From: Anaerocolumna sp.
Lineage (GTDB): Bacteria; Bacillota; Clostridia; Lachnospirales; Lachnospiraceae
Reading direction: 5' to 3'
DNA length: 64,000 bases
Assembly (NCBI GenBank): GCA_029256725.1
Contig: JAQSXJ010000005.1
Span: forward strand, 124,001-188,000
Under the pieces are notes generated by a model. It searched no databases. It saw only the letters and a program-made list of their open reading frames with translations, and was not told the origin of the DNA. This document shows, in pieces, positions 52,495 through 61,459 of this stretch (the first letter of the stretch is position 1; each line of letters opens with the position of its first letter). The translations under genes and the position numbers were made by a program.

Positions 52495-54090
52495 ATGATT
52501 GACAGACTAAAGCAAGTACCGGTTCAGTTGCTTAACCAATGGAATAAATACACCAGCAAACAGAAAACGATTATTATTGGAGTTGTTGCTACTATTTTTC
52601 TGGCGCTTGTCATATTGGTTACCGTAATGAACAGAACTGAATATAAAGAGTTATTTACAGGCGAAAATAAAAAAGATGTTAGCACTATTGCAGGTCTGTT
52701 AAAAGATGAAGCAATCGCCTATAAATTAAGCAGTGATGGTATGACTATCGATGTGGATAAGGACAAATTCTCTGATGCGCTTTTACTGGTGTACAGCAGT
52801 GATGTTCCCACAACAGGATTAACCATGGACCAGTTGGTGAAAAATGATTTGAGTACAACCAACAGTGATCGTAATTTAAAGAATCATTTATATGTGCAGA
52901 CAGAAATCAGAAATTACCTTATTAAGATGAAAGGTATTAAAGATGCTCAGGTAACTTATGTGCCATCTGATACGACATACAGCGTTTTGACCGAAAAGAC
53001 GGATTTACCGGCCAGTGTGGCCTTGACCATAACAGATGAATTTGATGTTGCTAATGCTACTGCTGTTGCAGAATATGTAGCTGCGGCTATTGGAAATGAG
53101 TCTACAGATAAAATCAAGATAATAGATCAGAATGGAGCACTTTTATTTGGCGGTAAAGATGACCTTTACACGGGAACTGCCAATTCTGTACTGGAATATA
53201 AAGAAAAGCTTCAAAACACTTATAACAACAATATTTACATGTTAATGTTAAAACTTGGGTATACAGATGTACAGCCAATGTTCAATTGGAAACTTAATAT
53301 GGATAAAGTTACTCAATTGTATAATGAAAAGATTCCGGCAGATGGTCAGGATCAAGGTTTATACGGTGAGTATTATTCTTATGACACTAAGAACACCAAT
53401 GAAACCAGTGGTGGTACCCCTGGAACAGATTCCAATGATGAAACCGCTTATGAAGTTGATAACGGTACTGGCAGTGATTCTTCGTCCTCTACTGTACAAA
53501 TCAAGTACCTGCCCAGTGAAAGGGTAACCAATACTGAATATGAAGTAGGTGCTGTAATACCGGAAGAATCTTCAGGCAGTATTATTATGACAAAAGTGGT
53601 TACGGTTACTGAAGAAGAATTAAAGCTCAGAGGTGATCTTGCTGACAAGACTTTTGATCAGTATGCAATAGAAAATAAGGAACCTGTTAAAATAACCGTA
53701 GATGAAGAGGTGTATAATGCGGTTTCATTGGCAACAGGTATATCCACTGATAAAATTTCGATTATAGCATATCAGCAGTCAGTCTTTGTCCCCACACAAA
53801 CGACTCCAAGAGACTGGTCCTTCTATCTGCAGATTCTTCTTGCAGTGGGTATTGTTGGTCTGTTGATATTTGTAGTCTTTAAAGGAACAGCACCTGCTGA
53901 GGTTACAGAGCTTGAGCCCGAACTTTCTGTAGAACAGCTGTTAGCAACAACTAAGGAAAATCAATCTTTAGAAGATATCGAGTTCAGCGAGAAATCAGAA
54001 GCAAAGAAGATGATCGAGAAATTTGTGGACGAGAACCCGGATGCGGTTGCTCAGTTGCTGCGTAACTGGCTAAACGACGAATGGGGTTGA
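52495..54090 (+). CDS. fliF: Flagellar M-ring protein FliF
   Basis: Membrane ring on which the flagellum is built. It has 531 residues. There is one helix near the N-terminus (about 24-45) and one near the C-terminus (about 442-462), with the large outer domain between them. Early ring-building motifs include YKLSSDGMTIDVDKDK. An acidic Ser/Thr/Asp-rich low-complexity stretch (about 300-335) is a variable loop. The C-terminal tail binds FliG. Its stop overlaps the extended fliG frame but not the likely fliG start. Confidence 0.95.
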   Translation: MIDRLKQVPVQLLNQWNKYTSKQKTIIIGVVATIFLALVILVTVMNRTEYKELFTGENKKDVSTIAGLLKDEAIAYKLSSDGMTIDVDKDKFSDALLLVYSSDVPTTGLTMDQLVKNDLSTTNSDRNLKNHLYVQTEIRNYLIKMKGIKDAQVTYVPSDTTYSVLTEKTDLPASVALTITDEFDVANATAVAEYVAAAIGNESTDKIKIIDQNGALLFGGKDDLYTGTANSVLEYKEKLQNTYNNNIYMLMLKLGYTDVQPMFNWKLNMDKVTQLYNEKIPADGQDQGLYGEYYSYDTKNTNETSGGTPGTDSNDETAYEVDNGTGSDSSSSTVQIKYLPSERVTNTEYEVGAVIPEESSGSIIMTKVVTVTEEELKLRGDLADKTFDQYAIENKEPVKITVDEEVYNAVSLATGISTDKISIIAYQQSVFVPTQTTPRDWSFYLQILLAVGIVGLLIFVVFKGTAPAEVTELEPELSVEQLLATTKENQSLEDIEFSEKSEAKKMIEKFVDENPDAVAQLLRNWLNDEWG

Positions 54091-54101
54091 TGGAGGGGAA
54101 T

Positions 54102-55112
54102 ATGTCAAAGAATTTAGAAATATCAGGCGTACAAAAAGCTGCAGTTCTCCTTATAGCCTTAGGACCAGAGAAATCAGCAAGTATCTTTAAACATTTAAAA
54201 GAAGATGAAATAGAGCAATTAACATTAGAAATAGCAAATACCAGAAGTGTTAACCCCTCAACCAAAGAACAGGTTCTGGATGAATTTTATGAAATCTGTC
54301 TGGCGCAGCAATACATTGCAGAAGGTGGTATTGCATATGCAAAAGAGTTGTTGGAAAAAGCACTTGGAGAAGATAAAGCAAAGGATGTTATTGGTAAGCT
54401 TACAGCATCCTTGCAGGTTAGACCTTTTGAATTTGTCAGAAAAGCAGATGCAAGTCAAATGCTTAACTTTATACAAGATGAACATCCTCAGACCATTGCA
54501 TTAATTCTTTCTTATTTATCATCTGGACAGGCTTCTGCTATTATCTCGGCGCTTGCACCGGATAAGCAGGCAGATGTTGCGAAACGTATCGCTCAGATGG
54601 ATCGTACATCACCTGATGTTATAAAAGAAGTGGAAAGAGTACTGGAACGTAAGTTATCCTCACTTGTTAATCAGGATTACACCATTGTCGGCGGTGTTGA
54701 TTCTATTGTATCAATCTTAAATACAGTTGATAGAGGTACAGAGAAACACATTATGGAAACTCTGGAAATTGAAGAGCCAGAATTAGCTGATGAAATCAGG
54801 AGAAAGATGTTTGTATTTGAAGATATCCTTACCCTGGATGATCGTTCAATTCAGAGAGTGCTTCGTGAAGTTGATAATAATGAATTAGCAGTCGCATTAA
54901 AGGCTTCCAATGAAGAAGTACAGAATGTTGTATTTAATAACCTGTCAAAACGTCTTGCTGCAATGATTAGGGAGGATATGGAATTTATGGGTCCTGTTCG
55001 TCTGAAAGATGTTGAAGAAGCACAGCAGAAGATTGTTAATATTATTAGAAAGTTAGAGGACTCCGCTGAGATTATTATTTCCAGAGGTGGAGGTGATGAG
55101 ATAGTTGTCTAA
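54102..55112 (+). CDS. fliG: Flagellar motor switch protein FliG
   Basis: C-ring protein that couples the stator to rotation. It has 336 residues from ATG 54102, which follows GGAGGGG; two earlier in-frame ATGs would overlap fliF. The N-terminal domain has QKAAVLLIALGPEKSASIFKHL, the middle domain EHPQTIALILS (about 126-136), and the C-terminal domain carries charged motor residues in the DDRSIQRVLREVD block. fliH starts inside its 3' end (eight-base overlap), suggesting coupled translation. Confidence 0.96.
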   Translation: MSKNLEISGVQKAAVLLIALGPEKSASIFKHLKEDEIEQLTLEIANTRSVNPSTKEQVLDEFYEICLAQQYIAEGGIAYAKELLEKALGEDKAKDVIGKLTASLQVRPFEFVRKADASQMLNFIQDEHPQTIALILSYLSSGQASAIISALAPDKQADVAKRIAQMDRTSPDVIKEVERVLERKLSSLVNQDYTIVGGVDSIVSILNTVDRGTEKHIMETLEIEEPELADEIRRKMFVFEDILTLDDRSIQRVLREVDNNELAVALKASNEEVQNVVFNNLSKRLAAMIREDMEFMGPVRLKDVEEAQQKIVNIIRKLEDSAEIIISRGGGDEIVV

Positions 55113-55923
55113 TCTTATTAAATCCAGATATGTAGCATTAACCGGGGAAAATAAGTTTGTAGTTGATTCTAATGAAAGAAGCGAAGAGTTCCGCGTTATC
55201 AATTTCGCAAACAGACCTCAGGTTCAACTTATAAATAAGGAAGAAACTGCAGCAACAACAGAAGGATTTGTCCTTGGTATAGATGCTCCTGTAATTGAAG
55301 AGGAAGAGCCTAAGTTAAGTGAAGAAGAGCTTAGAATTCAGTTGGAGGATATGATAGCTAAGGCTGAAGAAGAAGCAGCTCTTATTCGCAAAACCGCGGA
55401 AGAAGAAAGCCAAGCATATAGTCAGAAACTATATGAAGAAGCTGAAAGAAACGGTTATGAAGAAGGACTCAAAACAGGAATGCAAGAAGCTTTAAAAAAG
55501 CAGAATGAATATGAAGAACTAAAAGTAAAACTTCTTGCAGAATACGAAGAAAAGGCAGCTTCATTGGAACCGGAATTTGCTGGAATAATGGCAAGGTTAA
55601 TAGAAAAAGTAACAAGGGTATCCATTGATGGAAAAAAAGGTGTTATAACTCACTTATTGCATAGAGCAATTTTGCATGGAGATAACAGTAAATTCTATCA
55701 TATAAAGGTATCAAAAGAGGATTATGAAGAGGTTCTGGCATATAAACCAAAGTTGCTTGAAGTTGTAAGCGATAGTATTGAACTGGATATAGCAGTTGAT
55801 AAGAACCTACTTCAAAACCAGTGTATTATAGATATGGAAACTGGTATTTTAGATTGCAGTCTTGATACACAACTGGAAAACTTAAAGAAAGATATAATAT
55901 TACTTTCAAATGACAATTTATAA
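55105..55923 (+). CDS. fliH: Flagellar assembly protein FliH
   Basis: Regulator of the export ATPase FliI. It has 272 residues from TTG 55105 behind GGAGGTGATGAGATAG, overlapping fliG by eight bases. A charged helical central part (about 65-150, rich in Glu, Lys and Ala) precedes a FliH/YscL C-terminal domain (about 155-265). Sequence conservation is low, as usual; the place between fliG and fliI supports the call. Confidence 0.9.
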   Translation: MSNLIKSRYVALTGENKFVVDSNERSEEFRVINFANRPQVQLINKEETAATTEGFVLGIDAPVIEEEEPKLSEEELRIQLEDMIAKAEEEAALIRKTAEEESQAYSQKLYEEAERNGYEEGLKTGMQEALKKQNEYEELKVKLLAEYEEKAASLEPEFAGIMARLIEKVTRVSIDGKKGVITHLLHRAILHGDNSKFYHIKVSKEDYEEVLAYKPKLLEVVSDSIELDIAVDKNLLQNQCIIDMETGILDCSLDTQLENLKKDIILLSNDNL

Positions 55924-56002
55924 TATTTATGAATGCATGTACTGATTACGGGTAAGTATTAACGACTTCATGGACAAATATGATATGCGGGAAAGAGGTT
56001 AT

Positions 56003-57313
56003 ATGAGTTTAGCTACCTTAGATAAATATGATATTTTGTTGGATAGAACCTATGAGAAACAATTGGGTAAAGTAGTTAAGGTTGTAGGTCTTACAATTGA
56101 ATCCATTGGACCTAAAGCGAATTTAAATGACCTTTGTATCATTGTTTCTTCAGATAAATCCCAGACCATTATGGCTGAGGTGGTAGGATTTCGTGAAAAT
56201 CGTATTCTGCTTATGCCTTATGATAGTATTGAAGGCGTGGGTGTCGGCAGTACGGTTGAATCCACAGGCAGACCTTTAAATGTTGCAGTAGGTGATGATC
56301 TGCTGGGAAAGACATTGGATGGCTTGGGAAGAACTATAGATAAGACAGAACTGAAAGCTACTGCAGAGTATTCTGTTGAAGCACAACCTCCAGACCCGTT
56401 AATGAGAAAGATTATAGACGAGGTATTGCCCTTAGGTGTAAAAGCGGTGGATGGTATGATAACCGTCGGAAAGGGACAAAGGATAGGAATCTTTGCCGGT
56501 AGTGGTGTTGGTAAGAGTACTCTTATGGGGATGTTTGCTAGAAATACAAAAGCAGATATTAATGTTATAGCTCTTATTGGCGAGCGTGGCAGGGAAGTAA
56601 GAGAGTTTTTGGAAAGAGATCTGGGCGAAGAAGGTATGCGCCGTTCAGTGGTTGTGGTAGCAACTTCCGATAAACCAGCCCTAATAAGAAATAAAGCAGC
56701 TAAAACAGCAACAGCAATAGCAGAGTATTTCAGGGATCAAGGTAAAGATGTTCTCTTTATGATGGATAATCTCACACGATTTTCCATGGCTCAGCGAGAA
56801 ATTGGTCTTGCCTCTGGTGAGCCGCCTGTATCCAGAGGGTATCCACCAAGTGTTTATTCAGAAATGCCCAAGTTATTAGAACGAGCAGGTAACTCAGATA
56901 AGGGTTCTATTACAGGACTGTATGCAGTTTTAGTAGATGGCGATGATTTCAACGAACCAATTACTGATACGGCCAGAGGTATCCTTGACGGTCATATAAT
57001 GTTGACTAGAAAGATGGCCAATAAGAATCATTATCCTGCAATTGATGTCCTGCAGAGTATCTCGCGTGTTATGTCCTCCGTAGCGGCTTCAGAACATAAA
57101 GAAGCAGCAGGCAAGCTAAAGAACGTACTGGCTACGTATACAGAAGCAGAAGATTTAATCAATATAGGTGCTTATAAAAACGGCTCCAACAAAAATATTG
57201 ATTATGCAATAACAAAGATAGAAGCAGTTAACAACTTTTTAAGACAGGGTGTTCATGAGAAATTTGATTTTGACACGATAACAGAGGAGCTTCTAAGTTT
57301 ATTTGAAGATTAG
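56003..57313 (+). CDS. fliI: Flagellum-specific ATP synthase FliI
   Basis: ATPase of the flagellar type III export apparatus. It has 436 residues from ATG 56003, which follows GAAAGAGG; an ATG at 55970 is also in frame. A beta-barrel N-terminal domain is followed by Walker A GSGVGKST (about 166-173), the ALIGERGREVREF block, Walker B DVLFMMDNLTRF and the F1/Rho-family signature PSVYSEMPKLLERAG. It has normal length and intact catalytic motifs. Confidence 0.96.
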   Translation: MSLATLDKYDILLDRTYEKQLGKVVKVVGLTIESIGPKANLNDLCIIVSSDKSQTIMAEVVGFRENRILLMPYDSIEGVGVGSTVESTGRPLNVAVGDDLLGKTLDGLGRTIDKTELKATAEYSVEAQPPDPLMRKIIDEVLPLGVKAVDGMITVGKGQRIGIFAGSGVGKSTLMGMFARNTKADINVIALIGERGREVREFLERDLGEEGMRRSVVVVATSDKPALIRNKAAKTATAIAEYFRDQGKDVLFMMDNLTRFSMAQREIGLASGEPPVSRGYPPSVYSEMPKLLERAGNSDKGSITGLYAVLVDGDDFNEPITDTARGILDGHIMLTRKMANKNHYPAIDVLQSISRVMSSVAASEHKEAAGKLKNVLATYTEAEDLINIGAYKNGSNKNIDYAITKIEAVNNFLRQGVHEKFDFDTITEELLSLFED

Positions 57314-57345
57314 TATACTAGGCTCTTATCGGGAAAGGTCGTTTT

Positions 57346-57792
57346 ATGGCGAAGTTTATATATAAGATGGAGAATATCCTGGGCATCAAATACAAAATGG
57401 AAGATCAAGCGAAAACTGCATATGGTCATGCCAGAAGAAAACTTATGAAAGAGGAAGAAAAGCTTCTTTATTTAAAAAATTTATTGGATGAATACGTAAA
57501 TACAAATAAAGAGTTAAGAATGAAGAAGCTTGATATAAAGAAGTTAAGAGAATATACAGAGGCTGCAGAATCAGTAAAAAAAGATATAAAATTGCAGGAA
57601 CTGGCAGTGAAAAAAGCAGAACAGCAGGTTGAACTTGCAAGGCAGAAACTAAATCTTGCAATGCTGGAAAGAAAAACCCATGAAAAACTCAAGGAAAATG
57701 CCAAAGAAGTATTTTTCATGGAACTTGCTTCAGTGGAACGAAAAGAAGTTGATGAGCTGGTAAGCTTTAAATATAATAATCCTACCAATTAG
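57346..57792 (+). CDS. fliJ: Flagellar export protein FliJ
   Basis: Coiled-coil chaperone-escort protein that works with FliI. It has 148 residues, almost entirely helical with heptad-like Leu/Lys/Glu patterning. The family start FIYKMENILGIKYKMEDQAK is visible. The ORF is highly charged, with no membrane segment. Position directly after fliI is conserved. Confidence 0.9.
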   Translation: MAKFIYKMENILGIKYKMEDQAKTAYGHARRKLMKEEEKLLYLKNLLDEYVNTNKELRMKKLDIKKLREYTEAAESVKKDIKLQELAVKKAEQQVELARQKLNLAMLERKTHEKLKENAKEVFFMELASVERKEVDELVSFKYNNPTN

Positions 57793-57803
57793 GAGGAATG
57801 GAA

Positions 57804-58580
57804 ATGGCAAAGAAAAACGAAGGGGCAGAAGGCTCCGAGAAAGAAAGAAGTATCGGTAGCAGGATAATAGTTGCCTTAATTGTATTTTCTGTAATATTAA
57901 TCTGGCTGGTTGTATTTGCTCTTTTGGTTAAATTAGACGTTAACGGACTAGGTTCCTCTGTTCTTAGACCATTGATTAAAGACATACCTGTAGTTAATAA
58001 GATTCTTCCTGATATTACGGAAGAACAGATGGCATATGAAAATGATTATCCTTATACCTCTTTAGAAGAGGCGATAGATCGCATAAAAGAATTAGAAGGT
58101 GAAGTCGAAGATTTGACTGGTAGCAAAGAAGCATCTGATAAGACAGTAACCGACCAGCAGGCTGAAATCGAAAAGCTCAAAGTCTATGAAGCTGACCAGG
58201 AAGCGTTTGAAGCAAGAGTAAAAGAATTTGATGAAAAGGTTGTATTTGCCGATCAGGCACCTAGTATAGAAGAGTATAAAGCTTATTATGAAAGCATAGA
58301 TCCCGCTAATGCGGAAGAAATCTACAGACAGGTTGTAGAACAGCTGCAATATTCCGAAGCCATTAAAGAAAAGGCTGAAATCTACAGGAAAATGAAACCA
58401 GATGCAGCAGCTCAGATATTAGAAACAATGACGGCAGATATTGAAACGGTAGCACAAATGTTGTTAAGTATGAGAGCTTCAGAAAGTTCTTCCATACTAG
58501 CTGCTATGGACACAACAGCTGCAGCAAAGATTACCAAGAAAATGATAGATATGGATGCGCAGCTGGCAGGTGATAACTAG
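57804..58580 (+). CDS. MotE-like membrane protein with MgtE-N-type C-terminal domain
   Basis: 258 residues from ATG 57804, which is seven bases after AGGAGG (an ATG at 57798 is too close). A short charged N-terminus leads to one membrane helix (about 21-42), then a coiled coil (about 85-140, EELEGEV-type heptads) and a C-terminal helical domain with KMKPDAAAQILETM and LLSMRASESSSILAAMD. That repeat pattern resembles the intracellular N domain of MgtE and of MotE, the MotC chaperone. In clostridia such a gene often sits between fliJ and fliK. Its role in hook or stator assembly is inferred. Confidence 0.8.
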   Translation: MAKKNEGAEGSEKERSIGSRIIVALIVFSVILIWLVVFALLVKLDVNGLGSSVLRPLIKDIPVVNKILPDITEEQMAYENDYPYTSLEEAIDRIKELEGEVEDLTGSKEASDKTVTDQQAEIEKLKVYEADQEAFEARVKEFDEKVVFADQAPSIEEYKAYYESIDPANAEEIYRQVVEQLQYSEAIKEKAEIYRKMKPDAAAQILETMTADIETVAQMLLSMRASESSSILAAMDTTAAAKITKKMIDMDAQLAGDN

Positions 58581-58581
58581 G

Positions 58582-58629
58582 CTTAAGGTCTGTGCGGTCT
58601 CATTAGATTAAAGACTGCACTTGCTTAAG
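58582..58629 (+). other. Intercistronic hairpin before fliK
   Basis: CTTAAG (58582-58587) and GTGCGGTCT (58592-58600) pair with AGACTGCAC (58612-58620) and CTTAAG (58624-58629), with one G-T wobble. No T-run follows, so an RNA stability or processing role is more likely than termination. Confidence 0.5.
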
Positions 58630-58663
58630 TATAAATAATATTAGAAGAAAGGAGGAACTAAGT

Positions 58664-60058
58664 ATGATGCAAAATGTAAAGGCTAATTTTACGCAAATAT
58701 TCGCTGGCACAAGCAGTGGAAGTTCAGTAAAAAATTCAGTAAAAACCAGTCAGAAGTCTTTTGATGATGTGATTGCAGGGAGCTTAAAAAGTAATAAAAA
58801 AAATCTGGCAAGTAATGGACCGGATGAAAAAGCTGCTATAAAAGAATCTTCAGGTACTTTAGATAATAAACAACCACAGACAAAAGTACTGAATCAGGAA
58901 AACAAAGCACCTGGTAATGAAACAGTTAATACTGCTGCCCCGAATACAGATGTTGTTGCAGAGAATATTGATCAGCTTGAAGAGGTTACTGAAACTGACA
59001 GTAGTGATACGGATGCAGCACAGTTATTAAATCTTCAAAATTTAGGATTACCAAGTATAGAAGATATTCTTAATGCAATAAAAAGCAGCATTCAGAAGAA
59101 ACTGGGTATTTCAGAGGAAGATATGGATAAAGCATTGGAGGCTCTGGGATTTACTCCTTTAAATCTGCTGGATGTTAACAATCTGAAGCAATTTCTCTTA
59201 CAGGTAAGCAACAGTGATGATAGTATGGCTTTTTTGACGAATGAAGAGTTGAGCAATAACTTAAAAGAGCTACTGAATGTATGCGATACCATCAAAGAAC
59301 AATTTTCTATTTCTAAAGAGCAGCTTCCCCTCTTAACACAACAAGCAGCGCAGATCAATACTGTTAATAGTGCGATAAAAACTGAAACTACTGCAGAAAA
59401 TTTAGCAGGACAGGAAGAGTTTGATATTACTGTTGTCAAAACAGTTAATACAGAAACAGCTGTTAGTTCAGAGGGCAACAAAAAAGCTGGTGACAATAAA
59501 GCTGAGCATAATTTATCAGCTTCAGAACTAATGATACAGAATCTGGCTGTTAATACAACTACACAAGATGTTTCCTTTAATGATCAACTGGCTAGAACCC
59601 AGCAAATCAGAGAAGTAACCAGTCAAATTTTAGAAGCTATTCGAATTAACATTAAACCTGATCAAACTTCAATGGAGCTTCAGTTAAATCCTGAAAATCT
59701 TGGAAGAATCAATCTTACGGTAGTATCAAAAGATGGAATCCTTACTGCTAAGTTTGTTACTGGAACTGAAACAGCAAAAGAAGCTATTGAGAGCCAGTTG
59801 CAGGTATTTAAGGAGAATTTAAATAATCAAGGCTTAAAAGTTGAAAATGTAGAAGTTACGGTATCTTATTCTGCATTTGACCGCAAAAATCAAGAGTTTA
59901 GCGATGGAAGTGGTAAAGAAGAACAGAATAAGCAAAAGAATAAGTTGTTTAAAGATATCAGTCAGCTTAATGATACGTTCTCTGATATTGATGAGAATGA
60001 TTCCATGGGAATAAACGACCTGGATGAAAACACAAGCAGCATTAACTATACCGTATAA
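58664..60058 (+). CDS. fliK: Flagellar hook-length control protein FliK
   Basis: Molecular ruler that sets hook length and switches export specificity. It has 464 residues (AAAGGAGG site). A long polar, low-complexity ruler region (about 1-290) precedes the conserved C-terminal domain (about 330-420) with TSMELQLNPENLGRINLTVV. A charged tail ends the protein. A second ATG three bases on is an alternative start. flgD follows by 18 bases. Confidence 0.93.
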   Translation: MMQNVKANFTQIFAGTSSGSSVKNSVKTSQKSFDDVIAGSLKSNKKNLASNGPDEKAAIKESSGTLDNKQPQTKVLNQENKAPGNETVNTAAPNTDVVAENIDQLEEVTETDSSDTDAAQLLNLQNLGLPSIEDILNAIKSSIQKKLGISEEDMDKALEALGFTPLNLLDVNNLKQFLLQVSNSDDSMAFLTNEELSNNLKELLNVCDTIKEQFSISKEQLPLLTQQAAQINTVNSAIKTETTAENLAGQEEFDITVVKTVNTETAVSSEGNKKAGDNKAEHNLSASELMIQNLAVNTTTQDVSFNDQLARTQQIREVTSQILEAIRINIKPDQTSMELQLNPENLGRINLTVVSKDGILTAKFVTGTETAKEAIESQLQVFKENLNNQGLKVENVEVTVSYSAFDRKNQEFSDGSGKEEQNKQKNKLFKDISQLNDTFSDIDENDSMGINDLDENTSSINYTV

Positions 60059-60076
60059 GAAAAAGAAGGAGGAAGC

Positions 60077-60889
60077 ATGAGCGTTCTCGGAGTAACAAAT
60101 GGTAAAGTTGTTGACACCAGTTCATCGGCAACAACTAATACAACAGGAACTTCATCACTTGACAAAAATGCATTTTTACAGCTTTTAGTTACCCAGATGA
60201 AATATCAGGATCCTTTGAATCCTAGTACGGATACGCAGTTTGTTCAACAGTTGGCAACCTTTTCCCAATTAGAGCAAATGCAGAACCTAAATTTAACAAC
60301 AACCAACAATCAGGCCTTTGGTCTTATGGGTATGGAAGTTGAGGTTAGTACAAAAGATTCTGCCGGTAAAGTTACAACAAAGACCGGTACAGTGGATTAT
60401 GTGGTCATGAATAATGGGACTGCAAAACTTGCCATAGATGGTAGTTTGTATACCCTTGATCAAGTTACAACAGTTCTTGACAGTACTTATTTATTTGAAA
60501 AGGGACTCCCTTATATCACTAAGAAAGTTGATACAACTTTTGATAAAGAGAAACCGGAAGATGTTAGCTTTACGGTAGATTTAGGATCCGGTAAAACCGT
60601 AGCAACAGATGTTGCGGTAATCATTAATAATACAGTTGTCGATTCTAAATATGTGAAGTTAGATGGTACGAAAGTTACAATCAGCAAAGAAGCATTAGCA
60701 AAACTGGAAAATGGCACTTATAAACCTACGATTATGTTTAATGATGCGAACTATACAGTAGCATCAAATCAGATTTCAATAACGGTAAAAGGAACTGTAG
60801 AAGAGGAAAAGCCTGATGAAACCGGGGATGGTTCCGGAAATGAAGGAGATGGTACTGATGATACAGGGAAAACCGGTACAGAAGATTAA
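60077..60889 (+). CDS. flgD: Flagellar hook assembly protein FlgD
   Basis: Hook-capping scaffold. It has 270 residues. The N-terminal export and capping region contains LDKNAFLQLLVTQMKYQDPLNP (about 28-49) and TQFVQQLATFSQLEQM, the FlgD signature. A beta-rich middle follows. The last 30 residues are an acidic Gly/Asp/Glu/Thr tail, which is not part of the family core. GGAGGAAG precedes ATG. Confidence 0.94.
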   Translation: MSVLGVTNGKVVDTSSSATTNTTGTSSLDKNAFLQLLVTQMKYQDPLNPSTDTQFVQQLATFSQLEQMQNLNLTTTNNQAFGLMGMEVEVSTKDSAGKVTTKTGTVDYVVMNNGTAKLAIDGSLYTLDQVTTVLDSTYLFEKGLPYITKKVDTTFDKEKPEDVSFTVDLGSGKTVATDVAVIINNTVVDSKYVKLDGTKVTISKEALAKLENGTYKPTIMFNDANYTVASNQISITVKGTVEEEKPDETGDGSGNEGDGTDDTGKTGTED

Positions 60890-60986
60890 AGTGGATGAAG
60901 GAATGGATTCCGGAGCCAATATAACATAAGACTCAATAACTATTTACAGAATGCCCACATGGAAGTAGGCATAGAAAGAGGCTTAT

Positions 60987-61382
60987 ATGAATCAAATATC
61001 ACAAACTAAATACTCTTCCATCGAGCAGATGACAGGACAGTTGCTTAAGGGAAGACCGGTTAAGCAATCAAGTCAGCAGGATGCTAAAGTTTCCTTTCAA
61101 AAGATTTTGGAAAGTCAGTATGTTGAACAAAATGCCGGCTTAAAATTTTCAAAGCATGCCAATGAAAGACTACAGAGCAGAAACATTGATCTGTCTGATG
61201 AACAGCTTGAAAAACTGACAGCAGGAACAAAGAAAGCACAGGAAAAAGGAATATCAGAGTCCCTTGTAGTAGTTGATAACATCGCTTTCATTGTTAATGT
61301 AAAAAACAGTACTGTTATAACCGCGCTTGATGAAGGAGAGGACAAAATATTTACTAACATAGACGGTGCCGTAATTATGTAA
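60987..61382 (+). CDS. Conserved flagellar operon protein (TIGR02530 type)
   Basis: 131 residues. The central motif KFSKHANERLQSRNIDLSDEQLEKL (about 54-78) and the C-terminal VVVDNIAFIVNVKNSTVITALD match the small uncharacterised protein that clostridial and bacillar flagellar operons carry between flgD and flgE. No membrane or export signal is evident. Function is unknown; conserved position suggests a hook-assembly role. AAAGAGG precedes ATG. Confidence 0.88.
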   Translation: MNQISQTKYSSIEQMTGQLLKGRPVKQSSQQDAKVSFQKILESQYVEQNAGLKFSKHANERLQSRNIDLSDEQLEKLTAGTKKAQEKGISESLVVVDNIAFIVNVKNSTVITALDEGEDKIFTNIDGAVIM

Positions 61383-61387
61383 ATGCC

Positions 61388-61412
61388 GGACCTTAGGGAG
61401 GCAATAAGGTCC
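61388..61412 (+). other. Intercistronic hairpin before flgE
   Basis: GGACCTTA (61388-61395) pairs exactly with TAAGGTCC (61405-61412). No T-run follows. It sits in the short gap before flgE, whose product is needed in many copies, so it may stabilise or define the 5' end of a processed flgE message. Confidence 0.5.
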
Positions 61413-61459
61413 TTGACTGACAGAGAGGACAGGCACATTAATAAGGAGGTCATTTCATT

